Positions 7,108 through 16,472 of a stretch of DNA of 39,010 nt are shown in pieces. How positions within the stretch are numbered: position 1 is the stretch's first letter; the number at the start of each line of letters is the position of its first letter. The DNA lies in the NCBI RefSeq assembly GCF_000427785.1, contig NZ_ATYR01000041.1:371-39380 (forward strand), read 5' to 3'. Under the pieces are notes generated by a model. It ran no database searches, was not told the origin of the DNA, and saw nothing but the letters and a program-made list of their open reading frames with translations. The DNA is from Massilia alkalitolerans DSM 17462 (lineage in GTDB: Bacteria; Pseudomonadota; Gammaproteobacteria; Burkholderiales; Burkholderiaceae_D). The position numbers and the translations under genes are program-made.

Positions 7108-8799
7108 TCACGCCGCGCGGCGCGCACGCAGCGCCGCATGCACCCGGTCCAGCAGGTCCTGGTGCTGGTAGGGCTTGGCCAGCACGTCCAGTGACTTGTC
7201 GCGCGCCCCGCGCGCCGGCAGTTCGTCCATGTAGCCGGTGGTCACCAGCACCGGCATTCCCGGCTTGTTGGCATGCACCTGCTCGATCAGCTGCAGCCCG
7301 TTCATCCCGCCCGGCATGATCACGTCGGTGAACAGCAAATCCACCTTTTCCGTTTCAAGCAGCTCGAGCGCGCGCTCGCCGCTCGACGCCGACAGCACGT
7401 CGTAGTCGGCCGCCGCCAGCATGGCTTCGGCCAGCTCGCGCACGTCCTCATTGTCTTCCACCACCAGGATGCGGCACTTGCGGCCCGCTTCGTGCGCGTC
7501 CGTACCGGCGTCGGTGCCACCATCCTCGTGCCGCGACTGCTGCGCCACCGGGAAGATCATGCGCACCTGGGTGCCGCGTCCCGGTTCGCTGTCGATGTCG
7601 AGCCGTCCCTGCGACTGCTGCACGAAGCCGTGCACCATCGCCAGGCCCAGGCCCGTGCCCAGGCCCTTGGTGGTGAAGAAGGGCTCGGTGGCGCGCTTGA
7701 GCACGTCCGGCGGCATGCCTTCGCCCCCGTCCTGGATGCAGATGGCGACATATTCGCCCGGCGGCAGCCGGTTGGCGACGCGCCGTGCTTCCTCGACCAC
7801 CGCCGTGCCCACCGTGACCACGCCGCCTTGCGGCATGGCGTCGCGCGCATTGATGACGACGTTGAGCAGCGCCATTTCCAGGTAGGTCGGGTCGATCGAG
7901 CAGGACGGCAGGCCGGGGCGCAGGTCGAGGCGCAGTTCGACCTTGTCGCCGAGCGTGCGCACCAGCATGTCGGAAAAATCGACCACCAGCGCGTTCAGGC
8001 TGACGCGCTTGTGCTCGAGGCGCTGCTTGCGCGCAAAGCTCAGCAGTTGCTGGGTGAGTTTGCCGGCCTGCAGGGTAGCGCGCTGGGCACGCCGGATCGG
8101 CTCGGCCGCCGCGGGGATCTTCCCGGCGCTCAGGAGGGCCAGTTCGAGGTTGCCGTTGATGACCTGCAGCAGGTTGTTGAAGTCGTGCGCCATCCCGGCC
8201 GACAGCTGTCCGATGGCTTCCATCTTCTGCGCCTGCAGGTTCGACTCGAGCGTGCTGCGGCGTTCGGTGACGTCCATCTGCGAGGCGAAGAAGTACAGCA
8301 GCTTGCCGTCCTGGTCGAAGATCGGGCCGATGAACAGGGCGTTCCAGAAAGGCTCGCCGTCGGCCTTGTAGTTGATGAGATCGACCGCCACCGCGCGCTG
8401 CTCGCGCAGGGCATTGCGCACTTCGGCGACCGTGCTTCGGTCAGTGTCGGGCCCCTGCAGGAAGCGGCAGTTGCGGCCCATTACATCCTTCTCTTCGTAG
8501 CCGGTGAGGTCGAAGAAGGCGCCGTTGGCGAACACGATCGGATTGTCGTCCTGGTTGGGATCGGTGATGATCATGGGCATGCGCGTCATCTCGACGGCGG
8601 CGAAGAAGATGTTGCTGCGCTCGTCCAGCCCGCGGTGGCCGATATAGCCGGCCTGCCAGTGATTGACGCCCGGGCCGCCGGTCGGCGTAATGGCATTGCC
8701 CTCGACCTCGCCGACGGCCTGCACGCCCATGCTCTGGCCATTCCCCTGCATGTCCAGGGGTTTCGAGAGGTGATCTTCCTTGTCCGATCCAGTTGCCAT
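7108..8799 (-). CDS. LOV-domain hybrid histidine kinase (blue-light photoreceptor)
   Basis: A 563-residue soluble protein with the order LOV (about 60-182), HisKA, HATPase, receiver. The LOV core has the photoactive cysteine, Cys111, in GRNCRFLQG. Other flavin-site features are present: an Asn in INYKADGEPFWN (residues 143 and 153) and Gln174 in FASQMDVTE. In known LOV proteins blue light makes a covalent flavin-cysteine bond that changes kinase activity. The phosphoacceptor is His205 (GMAHDFNN), and the ATP site has NVVINARDAM, DGGEGMPPD and GTGLGLAM. The receiver has EDNED, Asp492 in FTDVIMP and Lys in LAKPY. There is no transmembrane helix. Start is uncertain: ATG 8799 is taken, but ATG 8823 in the same frame is possible. 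No separate response regulator is adjacent. Confidence 0.92.
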   Translation of the reverse strand: MATGSDKEDHLSKPLDMQGNGQSMGVQAVGEVEGNAITPTGGPGVNHWQAGYIGHRGLDERSNIFFAAVEMTRMPMIITDPNQDDNPIVFANGAFFDLTGYEEKDVMGRNCRFLQGPDTDRSTVAEVRNALREQRAVAVDLINYKADGEPFWNALFIGPIFDQDGKLLYFFASQMDVTERRSTLESNLQAQKMEAIGQLSAGMAHDFNNLLQVINGNLELALLSAGKIPAAAEPIRRAQRATLQAGKLTQQLLSFARKQRLEHKRVSLNALVVDFSDMLVRTLGDKVELRLDLRPGLPSCSIDPTYLEMALLNVVINARDAMPQGGVVTVGTAVVEEARRVANRLPPGEYVAICIQDGGEGMPPDVLKRATEPFFTTKGLGTGLGLAMVHGFVQQSQGRLDIDSEPGRGTQVRMIFPVAQQSRHEDGGTDAGTDAHEAGRKCRILVVEDNEDVRELAEAMLAAADYDVLSASSGERALELLETEKVDLLFTDVIMPGGMNGLQLIEQVHANKPGMPVLVTTGYMDELPARGARDKSLDVLAKPYQHQDLLDRVHAALRARRAA

Positions 8800-8943
8800 G
8801 TGTGTCCCGATGTGCGGCGACATGCCGCTGCGCCAGCCGCCGCACGAGGGCGGCCGGCTCGAGTTCACTGTAGCGGGGCAGGGGACGGCATTCCGTACGT
8901 GACCGCACACAGCACCGGCAACAAGGCGCCGGTCTGCGCCAGA

Positions 8944-11043
8944 TCAACGCGCGGCCTGGGCCGTGCCGTCGGTGATGATGATCTCGCCGATGCCGATGCC
9001 GAGCTTGCGCGAATCGCCCGGGTGGCCGCGCTCCTCCGGCGACACCGGCTGCGGCACCTCGATGACCAGGGTACGGGCGCTGCCGTCGGTGTCGAAATGC
9101 AGGCCGATTTCCTGCTGGTGCCAGCCGACCTTGAATTCCCGGGTCTGGCCGCCGACGTGGATCTTGAAAGGCATGTTGGCATTCACGTCGTAGGCGCGCG
9201 CCGTCAGCACCACGCCGGCGCGGCGCGGCAGCGGCTGCGCGAACTCGATCACCACCCGTTTTGCATCCGACCAGCGGCCCCAGGGCTCGAGGTGCGACAG
9301 GCCTTCGACGCCAGTGACGACGCGCGGATCCGGCGGGAGCGACAGTTTCACATGGCTGAGCTTCGGCTCGGGCTCCGGCAGGCGCAGCACCGTGTACCAG
9401 GGCGTGCGCAGGACGGTGGTGGCGATGTTGTCCGGCACCTGGTACTCGCCCAGCAGCAGCATCCACTTCTTGTTCAAGGGCAACTGGTATTCGGCGACCG
9501 GGCCGAAGTCGATCACCATGGTCGTGGTGTCCGGGTGGTCGATATGGAATTGCGCGCGCAGCATCATGCTCAGGTCGACGCCCGCCACCACCACCTGGCT
9601 GCGCTCGGCCGGCGGCACGTGCTCGTACACCCATTTGGCCGCCAGGTCGGTCTTGCTCGGCGGGCGCAGGTTCTCGAAGTGATTGTGGATGCCCCGGTTG
9701 CTGGCTGCGTAGGCTGCCGGCAGGAGCAGGCACAGGAACAGCAGCGGTGCCGCGCGCAGGCGCATCGCCCAGGCGAGCAGCACGAGCAACTGCAGTCCGA
9801 CGAGGATGCGCAGGGCCTTGTCCGTCACGTTGAGGTGATGGATGTCCGGGCCGTCCACCACGTTCGTCGTGTAGCCCTGCAGCATGAACAGCGCCGCGGC
9901 CAGGGTCGCCCCCAGCGCCACGACCAGTGTCCAGCGCAGCCAGGGACGCTCGCGCCCTTCCGGCAGCCGTGCGTCCCGGGACAGCGCCGCCGCGGCCACG
10001 ACGACCAGCAGCGGGAACACGAAGCTGTAGTAGCGCAGGTGCAGGCGCAGGCCTTCGCGGCTGCCCTCGACGTGCAGGCCGGCGGTGTACATGACCGTCA
10101 GGCCGGCGGCAGCGCCGAGCATGAGCAGGATGTACAGGTGCAGCAGGCGCCGGTTGGCGTCTTCCCGGTCGGCGCCCGCGGCGCGCGGACGCACGACCTG
10201 CGTGATCAGGGCGTAGGCCAGCATGGCCAGCGGCAGGCCGTAGATCAGGGCCAGCGTCATCAGGTGGCCGCGCGCGCTGACCAGGGCCGCCCCCAGCAAG
10301 GTCAAGCCGTCGGTGCCCAGCCTGGTCGACTCGTAGAAGGGGCCGAATATGCTGAGACCGGCATCGCCGGCGAACAGCCAGCCGAGGCTGAACTTGACGA
10401 CGAAGGTGCACAGGGTCGCCGCGGCCGCCATGGCGATGCCGCGCAGGAGCCAGGGGCCGCCACGCAGCCAGCTGGCCGCCAGCAGGAAGGGGACCAGGGC
10501 CGGCAGCAGGAACACCGCATGCACCTTGACCAGGCTCATCAGGCCGAGCACGGCGCCGCTCGCCAGCGCATGCGCGCCTGGCCGCCAGTCGCTGCCCTTC
10601 AGCGCCACCCAGCTCAGCACGCAGAAGCCGAAGTAGTACATCGATTCCGGCATGAAGTAGACGGTGAAGGAATTCAGCGGCGCGAGCGTGCTCAGCACCG
10701 CGACGCCGGCGGCCGCCGGAGCGCTCGTGTAGCGGCGCGCGATCAGGTAGATGAAAGGCGCGCCGCCCACGAAGAAGGCGAGGTTGCCGATCCGGGCGCA
10801 GTCGAGGAAGCCGTCGCCGCAGGCGCTGCTGGCGCCGAACAGCCATAGATACAGATACGAAGGCAGCATCGAATCCGCCAGCGGCATCAGGCGCGCGAAC
10901 TTGCTGTAATACCATTCGTCGGCGAAGACGCTCGGCTGCAGGCCGGCGTTGCGCTGGTAGAGGAGCCAGGCGATGCCGGCCAGGGCGAAGCTCAGGGCCA
11001 GGGGCCAGACAAGGCGTTTTGTTCGGGTATCGTGTGGAGTCAT
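8944..11043 (-). CDS. Multi-pass membrane protein, putative GT-C glycosyltransferase, copy 2
   Basis: A 699-residue protein with about ten hydrophobic helices in the first 450 residues and a soluble C-terminal part of about 250 residues. Asp42-Glu43 in VFADEWYYSK, just after the first helix, sit where GT-C enzymes keep catalytic acids in the first outer loop. The C-terminal beta-rich region (LEPWGRWSDAKRVVIEF ... RTLVIEVPQP) resembles the domain often found at the end of such transferases, named DUF7024 in my memory. It is a clear paralogue of the gene just upstream: the two share FADEWYYSK, FLDCARIGN, MPESMY and LGLMSLVKVHA in the same order. Its ATG overlaps the previous stop (ATGA at 11043-11040), so translation is coupled. 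It is the last gene of the nine-gene operon. The sugar and acceptor are unknown. Confidence 0.82.
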   Translation of the reverse strand: MTPHDTRTKRLVWPLALSFALAGIAWLLYQRNAGLQPSVFADEWYYSKFARLMPLADSMLPSYLYLWLFGASSACGDGFLDCARIGNLAFFVGGAPFIYLIARRYTSAPAAAGVAVLSTLAPLNSFTVYFMPESMYYFGFCVLSWVALKGSDWRPGAHALASGAVLGLMSLVKVHAVFLLPALVPFLLAASWLRGGPWLLRGIAMAAAATLCTFVVKFSLGWLFAGDAGLSIFGPFYESTRLGTDGLTLLGAALVSARGHLMTLALIYGLPLAMLAYALITQVVRPRAAGADREDANRRLLHLYILLMLGAAAGLTVMYTAGLHVEGSREGLRLHLRYYSFVFPLLVVVAAAALSRDARLPEGRERPWLRWTLVVALGATLAAALFMLQGYTTNVVDGPDIHHLNVTDKALRILVGLQLLVLLAWAMRLRAAPLLFLCLLLPAAYAASNRGIHNHFENLRPPSKTDLAAKWVYEHVPPAERSQVVVAGVDLSMMLRAQFHIDHPDTTTMVIDFGPVAEYQLPLNKKWMLLLGEYQVPDNIATTVLRTPWYTVLRLPEPEPKLSHVKLSLPPDPRVVTGVEGLSHLEPWGRWSDAKRVVIEFAQPLPRRAGVVLTARAYDVNANMPFKIHVGGQTREFKVGWHQQEIGLHFDTDGSARTLVIEVPQPVSPEERGHPGDSRKLGIGIGEIIITDGTAQAAR

Positions 11044-13136
11044 GGTCTCGTTTCAATGCGCATCCGGGTCAGCGAAATCCCCAGCAGGCGCGTATCCGTC
11101 GAATTCCCCAGCTCGCTCGGCCGCTGCGGCTGCGGCACCTCGATCACCAGGCTCTGCTGGCGCCCGTCGGTATCCAGGTCGAGCACGACTTCGCGGGCTT
11201 CCCAGGGCAGGCGGAATTCGAGCGCGGCATCCCCCACGCGCAGTACGAAGGGCGCGTTGATGTTGGCGCCGAAGGCGCCTGCGGTCAGCACGACTGTCAG
11301 GCGCGCCGGCAGGGGACGGTCGAAACGCAGCTCGACGCGCTTGCCATCCGACCAGCGGCCCCAGGCTTCCACATTCGACAGGCCGTCGGCCCCCACCACC
11401 AGCTGGCCGGGGCCGGGGGCGACATTGAAGGCGTATTCGCCCACCAGGCTACGCTCGGGACGCGGCAGCTTGACGATCGTGAAGGCCTCGTTGGTGACCG
11501 TCGGCACCATCCCTTGCGGCAGCGGATGGCGGCCCACCGCGACCAGCCAGCGGGTCTGCGAGCCGATGCGATAGGCCTCGATCGGGCTGCCGTCGGGCAT
11601 GTCGAGCAGGGTCATCTCGGGGTAGTCGATGTGGAACTGGGTGCGGAACAAGTCGGCGCCGTTGGCGACGATCATGGTCGCGCCGCGCTCCTCCAGCGGA
11701 ATCAGCGCGCGCGCGGCCATGCCGGCGCGGTCCGCAGGCGGCGCAGCCTTCAGGTGCACGAGGTAATGCTGGTGCACGTCGCGGTTGGTGATGAGCAGCG
11801 CCAGCGGCAAGGCCAGTGCCAGCCCGCCCCAGGCCGCGGCGCGGCGCGAGCGCAGCCACAGCGCCAGCAGCAGGGCCTGGACGATGAACAGGGCGGTGAC
11901 CGCGAGGCCATGCCTGGCCAGCGCCGTGTATTCCGGGCTGTCGGTGAGGCGCGGGTCGAAGCCGGACAGGCGGAACCAGGCCGCCGCCAGCAGGACCGCC
12001 AGCACCAGCACGATCAGTCCCGGCACCAGGAGGCGGCGGCCTGCCTGCTGGCTTGCGTCCTTGCCGGCGGCAGCGGTAGCGGCAGCGGCGACCAGCAGCA
12101 GGGGCAGGGCGAAACTGTAGTAGCGCGAATGCAGGCGCAGGCCCTCCGTCGGTCCCTCGTGGGCGATCGAGGCCGTGTACAGGACGGCCAGGCCGAGCGC
12201 CGAGCCGAGTGCGAGCACGGTGAAGACGACCAGCGGGCCGCGCGGATTGTCGGCGCGCCAGGTGTCGCGGCTGAACAGGGCGTGCAGCAGCGCCGCCAGG
12301 GGGATGGCCAGCAGCGCCGTCAAGGCCATCGCATGGCCGCGCGCGCTGACCGTGATCGGGACCAGGCGCGACAGCAGGCTGTGCTGCGACGCCGAGCTGG
12401 CGCCGGCCCCGTAGAAGGCGCCGAACAGGGTCAGGCCGGCCTCGCCCGCCAGCAGCCAGCCGAGCAGCAGTTTCACGGTCGCGGCGGCGACAAGCGCCAG
12501 CGCCGCCGCGCCCAGGCCGCGCGCGATCCAGGCGCCGCCCTTGTCACCCGCAGCGCGCACGCGGCTGGCGTACACGAGGTAGAGGCACAGCGCCGGCAGC
12601 AGGAAGATTGCGTGCACCTTCACCAGGCTCATCAGGCCCAGCACGAGGCCGGCAAGCAGCGCATGCAGCCACGGGTGCCAGGCCAGGCCGCAGAGCGCGA
12701 CCCAGGCCAGCACCGCGAAGCCGAAGAAGTACATCGACTCCGGCATGAAGAAGCTGGTGTACAGATTCAGCGGCAGCAGCAGGGACAGCAGGGCGATGGC
12801 GCAGGCCAGCGGCGCCGGCATCACGCGCCGCGCGACCAGGTAGAGGAAGGGGGCGGCGCCGACGTGGAACAGGATGTTGCCGATGCGGGCGCAGTCGAGG
12901 AAGCCGGGGCCGCAGCTGCTGCTGGCGCCGAACACCAGCAGGTAGAGCCAGGACGGCAGCGTGGCCTCGGACAGCGGCATCAGGCGCGCCATCTTGCTGT
13001 AGTACCACTCGTCGGCGAAGACGCCGGGCGACAGGCCGAGCGTGCGCTGCAGCAGGTACCAGCCCACCAGCGCCATGCCGGCAGCCAGGACCAGGGAAGG
13101 TATGCGTGTGTTCCGGGTGCTTGCCGTGGTGTTCAC
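11040..13136 (-). CDS. Multi-pass membrane protein, putative GT-C glycosyltransferase, copy 1
   Basis: A 698-residue paralogue of the downstream gene. Asp42-Glu43 in VFADEWYYSK hold the same position, and FLDCARIGN, MPESMYFFGF and LGLMSLVKVHAIF are shared. The C-terminal beta-rich domain (VEAWGRWSDGKRVELRFDRP ... QSLVIEVPQPQ) is also shared. GTG 13136 is chosen as the start because it gives a first helix at the same place as in the copy and because GTGA (13136-13133) overlaps the stop of the GtrA gene by four bases. A much longer frame running on into the GtrA gene is not real. The pair probably arose by tandem duplication and may add different sugars or act on different acceptors. Confidence 0.82.
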   Translation of the reverse strand: MNTTASTRNTRIPSLVLAAGMALVGWYLLQRTLGLSPGVFADEWYYSKMARLMPLSEATLPSWLYLLVFGASSSCGPGFLDCARIGNILFHVGAAPFLYLVARRVMPAPLACAIALLSLLLPLNLYTSFFMPESMYFFGFAVLAWVALCGLAWHPWLHALLAGLVLGLMSLVKVHAIFLLPALCLYLVYASRVRAAGDKGGAWIARGLGAAALALVAAATVKLLLGWLLAGEAGLTLFGAFYGAGASSASQHSLLSRLVPITVSARGHAMALTALLAIPLAALLHALFSRDTWRADNPRGPLVVFTVLALGSALGLAVLYTASIAHEGPTEGLRLHSRYYSFALPLLLVAAAATAAAGKDASQQAGRRLLVPGLIVLVLAVLLAAAWFRLSGFDPRLTDSPEYTALARHGLAVTALFIVQALLLALWLRSRRAAAWGGLALALPLALLITNRDVHQHYLVHLKAAPPADRAGMAARALIPLEERGATMIVANGADLFRTQFHIDYPEMTLLDMPDGSPIEAYRIGSQTRWLVAVGRHPLPQGMVPTVTNEAFTIVKLPRPERSLVGEYAFNVAPGPGQLVVGADGLSNVEAWGRWSDGKRVELRFDRPLPARLTVVLTAGAFGANINAPFVLRVGDAALEFRLPWEAREVVLDLDTDGRQQSLVIEVPQPQRPSELGNSTDTRLLGISLTRMRIETRP

Positions 13137-13522
13137 TTGAAGATCCAGTATTTGCCGAGCAGGAAGCCGTTCACCGCCACCAGCGGCAGCGACAGGATCT
13201 TGCCGAGCAGGGGATTGCCCGCCAGCGCCTGGGCCAGTGCCACGCAGCCCAGGGTCAGCCCGTAGTTCACGGCGACCAGGCACAGGTAGCGCGCGAAGCG
13301 CGCGGGATTGGCCGAGGCGTTGAAGGTGACGCCCGAGTGGAAGGCGAAGTTGACCAGCAGCCCGGCCGCGAAGCCGGCGCTGGCGGCGGCCGTGTGGTGG
13401 AAGCCCGCCCCCAGCAGCAGCTGCATCAGGCCGATGTCGACCAGCGCGCACAGCACGCCGCCGGTGACGTAGACGGCGAACTGGCGCGACGCCAGTTTTG
13501 AAGCGATCCTGGCTGGGCTCAT
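13133..13522 (-). CDS. gtrA: GtrA family flippase-like membrane protein
   Basis: A 129-residue protein with four membrane helices and the typical GtrA pattern: FAVYVTGGVLCALVDIGLMQLL, NFAFHSGVTF and NGFLLGKYWIFK at the end. GtrA proteins are thought to flip undecaprenyl-phosphate-linked sugars made by GtrB across the inner membrane. It lies directly after a GtrB-like gene and before two GT-C candidates, the classic gtrABC order. ATGA at 13522-13519 overlaps the previous stop. Confidence 0.9.
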   Translation of the reverse strand: MSPARIASKLASRQFAVYVTGGVLCALVDIGLMQLLLGAGFHHTAAASAGFAAGLLVNFAFHSGVTFNASANPARFARYLCLVAVNYGLTLGCVALAQALAGNPLLGKILSLPLVAVNGFLLGKYWIFK

Positions 13523-14559
13523 GGCTTGCTGCGGTACAGGGTCTTCTTGTGCAGCGGCCGGCGCGGCACCGAGGCGACGTCGTGCGAGATGAAGGCGAGG
13601 ATCAGCTGCACGCCCATGATCACCGGCAGCGCGGCCAGCATCACGGTGCCGGCCGGGGTCGCGACGCCATCCTGGGCCGAGGCGATCCAGTGCGTCAGGC
13701 CGTAGATGGTGCCGAACAGGGTCAGCAGGATCCCGAGCGGCAGCTCGATCGAGGCCACCGACATGTTGCGCAGGTAGTAGTTGTAGAAGATGCGCTTGCC
13801 GAAGTTGCGCACGTGCTTGGTGAAGAATTCGGTGACGACCCGCGAGATCTTGAGGTTGCTGACCTCGTCGCCGTAGACGGCGTCCATCGGCACGTCGGCC
13901 ACCACCGCGCCCAGGATGTTCAGGCGGAACAGCATGTCCGACTCGAAGAAGTAGCGCTTGCTGATCTTGTCGAAGGGGAGGAAGCGCGCGCAGTCGGCGT
14001 GGATCGCGGTGTAGCCGTTGGTCGGGTCGAACAGGTCCCAGTAGCCCGAGGACAGCTTGGTCATCAGGGACAGGGCCGCGTTGCCGAACAGGCGCATCGG
14101 CGGCATCGCGCCCAGGCGTTCCAGGTTGAAGAAGCGGTTGCCCTTGGTGTAGTCGGCCTCGCCCGCCAGGATCGGCGCGATGAAGTTCGGGATCAGCGCG
14201 CCGTCCATCTGGCCGTCGCCGTCGATCTTGACCATCACCTTGGCGCCGTCGGCGATGGCGGCGCGGTAGCCGGTCATGACGGCGCCACCCACGCCCTGGT
14301 TCTCGGCGTGTTCCAGCACCACCACGCGCGGGTCGCGGCAGTGTTCGCGGACAAAGGCGCCGCTGCCGTCCGGGCACTTGTCGTCCACCACGTAGATGCG
14401 GCTGACCTCGGGCCCGATGCCCTCGATCACGCCCAGGATGTGGCGGGTGACCTTGTAGCTGGGGATCACGACCGCGACCGCGTCGGGCACGCCGATCGGC
14501 GCAATGGCCTGCGTGGTGGCGGGAGAAAGCTTCGTGGTGCTGGCGTCAATGGCGTTCAT
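13519..14559 (-). CDS. gtrB: GtrB-like family 2 glycosyltransferase (undecaprenyl-phosphate sugar synthase)
   Basis: A 346-residue GT2 enzyme. It has AVVIPSYKVTRHI at about 28-41, YVVDDKCPDGSG at 56-67, the metal-binding DGD in MVKIDGDGQMDG at 113-115, and the acceptor-site region FDPTNGYTAIH. Two C-terminal membrane helices (about 262-325) are typical of GtrB/DPMS-type enzymes, which move a sugar from a nucleotide sugar to undecaprenyl phosphate on the inner face of the membrane. The neighbouring GtrA would flip the product and the GT-C candidates use it outside. ATG 14559 overlaps the previous stop (ATGA 14559-14556). An upstream-extended frame covers the previous gene and is ignored. Confidence 0.9.
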   Translation of the reverse strand: MNAIDASTTKLSPATTQAIAPIGVPDAVAVVIPSYKVTRHILGVIEGIGPEVSRIYVVDDKCPDGSGAFVREHCRDPRVVVLEHAENQGVGGAVMTGYRAAIADGAKVMVKIDGDGQMDGALIPNFIAPILAGEADYTKGNRFFNLERLGAMPPMRLFGNAALSLMTKLSSGYWDLFDPTNGYTAIHADCARFLPFDKISKRYFFESDMLFRLNILGAVVADVPMDAVYGDEVSNLKISRVVTEFFTKHVRNFGKRIFYNYYLRNMSVASIELPLGILLTLFGTIYGLTHWIASAQDGVATPAGTVMLAALPVIMGVQLILAFISHDVASVPRRPLHKKTLYRSKP

Positions 14560-16472
14560 GGCTTGCTGGGGTGTTGGCGTACGCTGACATCGCGCAGGAA
14601 GAAGGCGAGGAGGCGCGGGTCGCCCGGACCGGGGGAGGCGGGCGAGGCATGTTCGAGTTCGATGTCGAGGGTGGCGGCGCGCGCCTGCTCGGGCAGCGCC
14701 AGCGGGCCGGCCTGGTCGAGCGCATGCCAGCCGAGGTCCTGGCCGTTCACGATGACGCGGGTCTGGCGGTTCGGCGCCAGGTAGTTGCCGGTGATGAGCA
14801 GGGCCTGCACGGCGGCGCCGTCGACGTTCACGCGCAGGCGCGAGCGCGCGCCGAGCGACCAGGCGCCGTCCCAGCCGGGACCGTTTGCTTCCAGGTTGCT
14901 CCAGCCCGACACCAGGGCCACGGCCTCGCCGGCGCGCAGCGCGTCGAACCCGAAGCTGCGCTGGACGTAGCTCCCTGCGACACAGCGCAGGGGCCCGTCG
15001 ATGTAGCGCCAGCCGCGCGTGCTCGCCACCTGCGGCAGGTCGGGCGCCAGGCTGGCGCCGCGGCCGCACAGCTGCTCGTCGAGGTGGGCGTTGGACGCAT
15101 GCACCAGGGTTTTCAGCTCCCTGCCGTCAGCGCCGCGCAGCACGTAGACCCTGTCGGTCTGGATGTAGTTGTCGTGGTGGCCGGCGCGCTCGGCGAAGAT
15201 CTCGGGCTCCGGATGGTAAAGCTGCGGTGCGCGCGCCAGAACCAGCTCGGCGGTGGGGCTGAAGTGGACGTAGTTGTATTCGGATGCGTGGTCCACCGCC
15301 GCCGCCTGGCCGGCCGCCAGCAGCACCAGGGCCAGCTGCGGCCAGCGCGGCAGGCGGCGCAGCAGCACCAGCAGCGCGAAGACCAGCGGCATCGCGGCCC
15401 AGAAGGCGTAGCGCATGGGGCCCACGGCGCCCGAGTTCCAGTTCAGCACGGCCAGCGCGGGCAGGGCCAGCGCCAGCGTGAGCAGCGCACTAAGTGCCAG
15501 CACCCCGCGCGCGCGGCCATCCATGCGCGGCAGCAGCAGGAGCAGGAGCAGCAGCAGGGCGGGAACGCCGACGATCATGCCCTGGTTCAGGTCGAAGTAG
15601 AAGGACAGCAGGCGCGTCGCGCCGACCAGGCCCGGGTCGGAGAACAGCTTGGCGATGATGTTGGGGACGCCGAACTGCCACAGGTTGAACAGCGGCGGCA
15701 GCGCGAACACGGCCATGCCGCCAGCCAGGCCGAGGATGTTGCTGCGGGTGAGCTGGGCGCGCAGGTTGGCCCGCAGTCCTGCCAATCCGCCCTGCTGGCG
15801 CTCATACTCGAGCCAGAGCTTGAACAGGGGCGCGAACACGAAGAAGAACAGGATGGTCGGGTTCTGCTGCCCGGCCAGCCCGGCCAGCACGCTGCCGGCC
15901 AGCGGGGCGCCGCTGGTATAGAACAGCAGGCCGGCGAGCAGCAGGGCCGCGCTCACGCATTCCGGGCTGGTCCAGTGCAGGTAGAGGGCGCCGCCGCACA
16001 GCATGAACAGTCCGAGGCCGAGCCAGGCCTTGGGCTCGGACCCGAAGAAGCGGCGCAGCGCCAGTCCCAGCACGAAGACGGCCGCCAGGTTGACCGCCTG
16101 GAAGGCCTTGAAGGGCGGCATGCCGAGCGCCTCGAACAGCTTGAAGGGGGCGGCCGCCAGCAGCGAATAGCCGAAGTAATGGACCGGGAACACATCGCCG
16201 TCGCGCCCGCGCACGAAGGCCGCGTACAGCTGCTGGCTGCCTTCGCGCATGCCGCGCTCGAGCAGGTCGAATGGTTCGGTGTACATGCCGGGCAGCAGGG
16301 TGCGCACGCGTGCGATATCTTCCAGGCGGATGTCCGGCGAGCCGTGGTCGGCGATCGCCACGGTGGCGACCGTGTACTCGACCACGTCACCGCCGAAATA
16401 GGGCTCGTACATCCAGAGCAGGCCGCACAGGCTGAGTGCGACCAGCAGCGGGAAGCGCCAGCGCTCAAGCAT
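14556..16472 (-). CDS. Multi-pass membrane protein, putative GT-C glycosyltransferase
   Basis: A 638-residue protein with about ten helices to residue 400 and a soluble C-terminal domain. After helix 1 the loop carries Asp29 and Glu32 (YFGGDVVEYTVA), the place of the catalytic acids in GT-C enzymes. A second outer-loop motif is FPVHYFGYSLLAAAP. The C-terminal part (SGWSNLEANGPGWDGAWSLG ... FFLRDVSVRQ) resembles the end domains of the two paralogues downstream, but the membrane part is only distantly related to them. It overlaps the preceding glycosyltransferase gene by eight bases and the following GtrB gene by four. It likely moves a lipid-linked sugar to a glycan on the periplasmic side; no substrate can be named. 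Confidence 0.8.
   Translation of the reverse strand: MLERWRFPLLVALSLCGLLWMYEPYFGGDVVEYTVATVAIADHGSPDIRLEDIARVRTLLPGMYTEPFDLLERGMREGSQQLYAAFVRGRDGDVFPVHYFGYSLLAAAPFKLFEALGMPPFKAFQAVNLAAVFVLGLALRRFFGSEPKAWLGLGLFMLCGGALYLHWTSPECVSAALLLAGLLFYTSGAPLAGSVLAGLAGQQNPTILFFFVFAPLFKLWLEYERQQGGLAGLRANLRAQLTRSNILGLAGGMAVFALPPLFNLWQFGVPNIIAKLFSDPGLVGATRLLSFYFDLNQGMIVGVPALLLLLLLLLPRMDGRARGVLALSALLTLALALPALAVLNWNSGAVGPMRYAFWAAMPLVFALLVLLRRLPRWPQLALVLLAAGQAAAVDHASEYNYVHFSPTAELVLARAPQLYHPEPEIFAERAGHHDNYIQTDRVYVLRGADGRELKTLVHASNAHLDEQLCGRGASLAPDLPQVASTRGWRYIDGPLRCVAGSYVQRSFGFDALRAGEAVALVSGWSNLEANGPGWDGAWSLGARSRLRVNVDGAAVQALLITGNYLAPNRQTRVIVNGQDLGWHALDQAGPLALPEQARAATLDIELEHASPASPGPGDPRLLAFFLRDVSVRQHPSKP

Noticed and set aside
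7273..10848. 1191-codon plus-strand frame
   Set aside because: Antisense shadow across the end of the LOV kinase and a glycosyltransferase gene; composition is His/Gln/Arg-rich and crosses gene boundaries.
11019..13265. 748-codon plus-strand frame
   Set aside because: Antisense shadow of a membrane protein gene in GC-rich DNA; low-complexity Gln/Arg/Ala sequence without domains.
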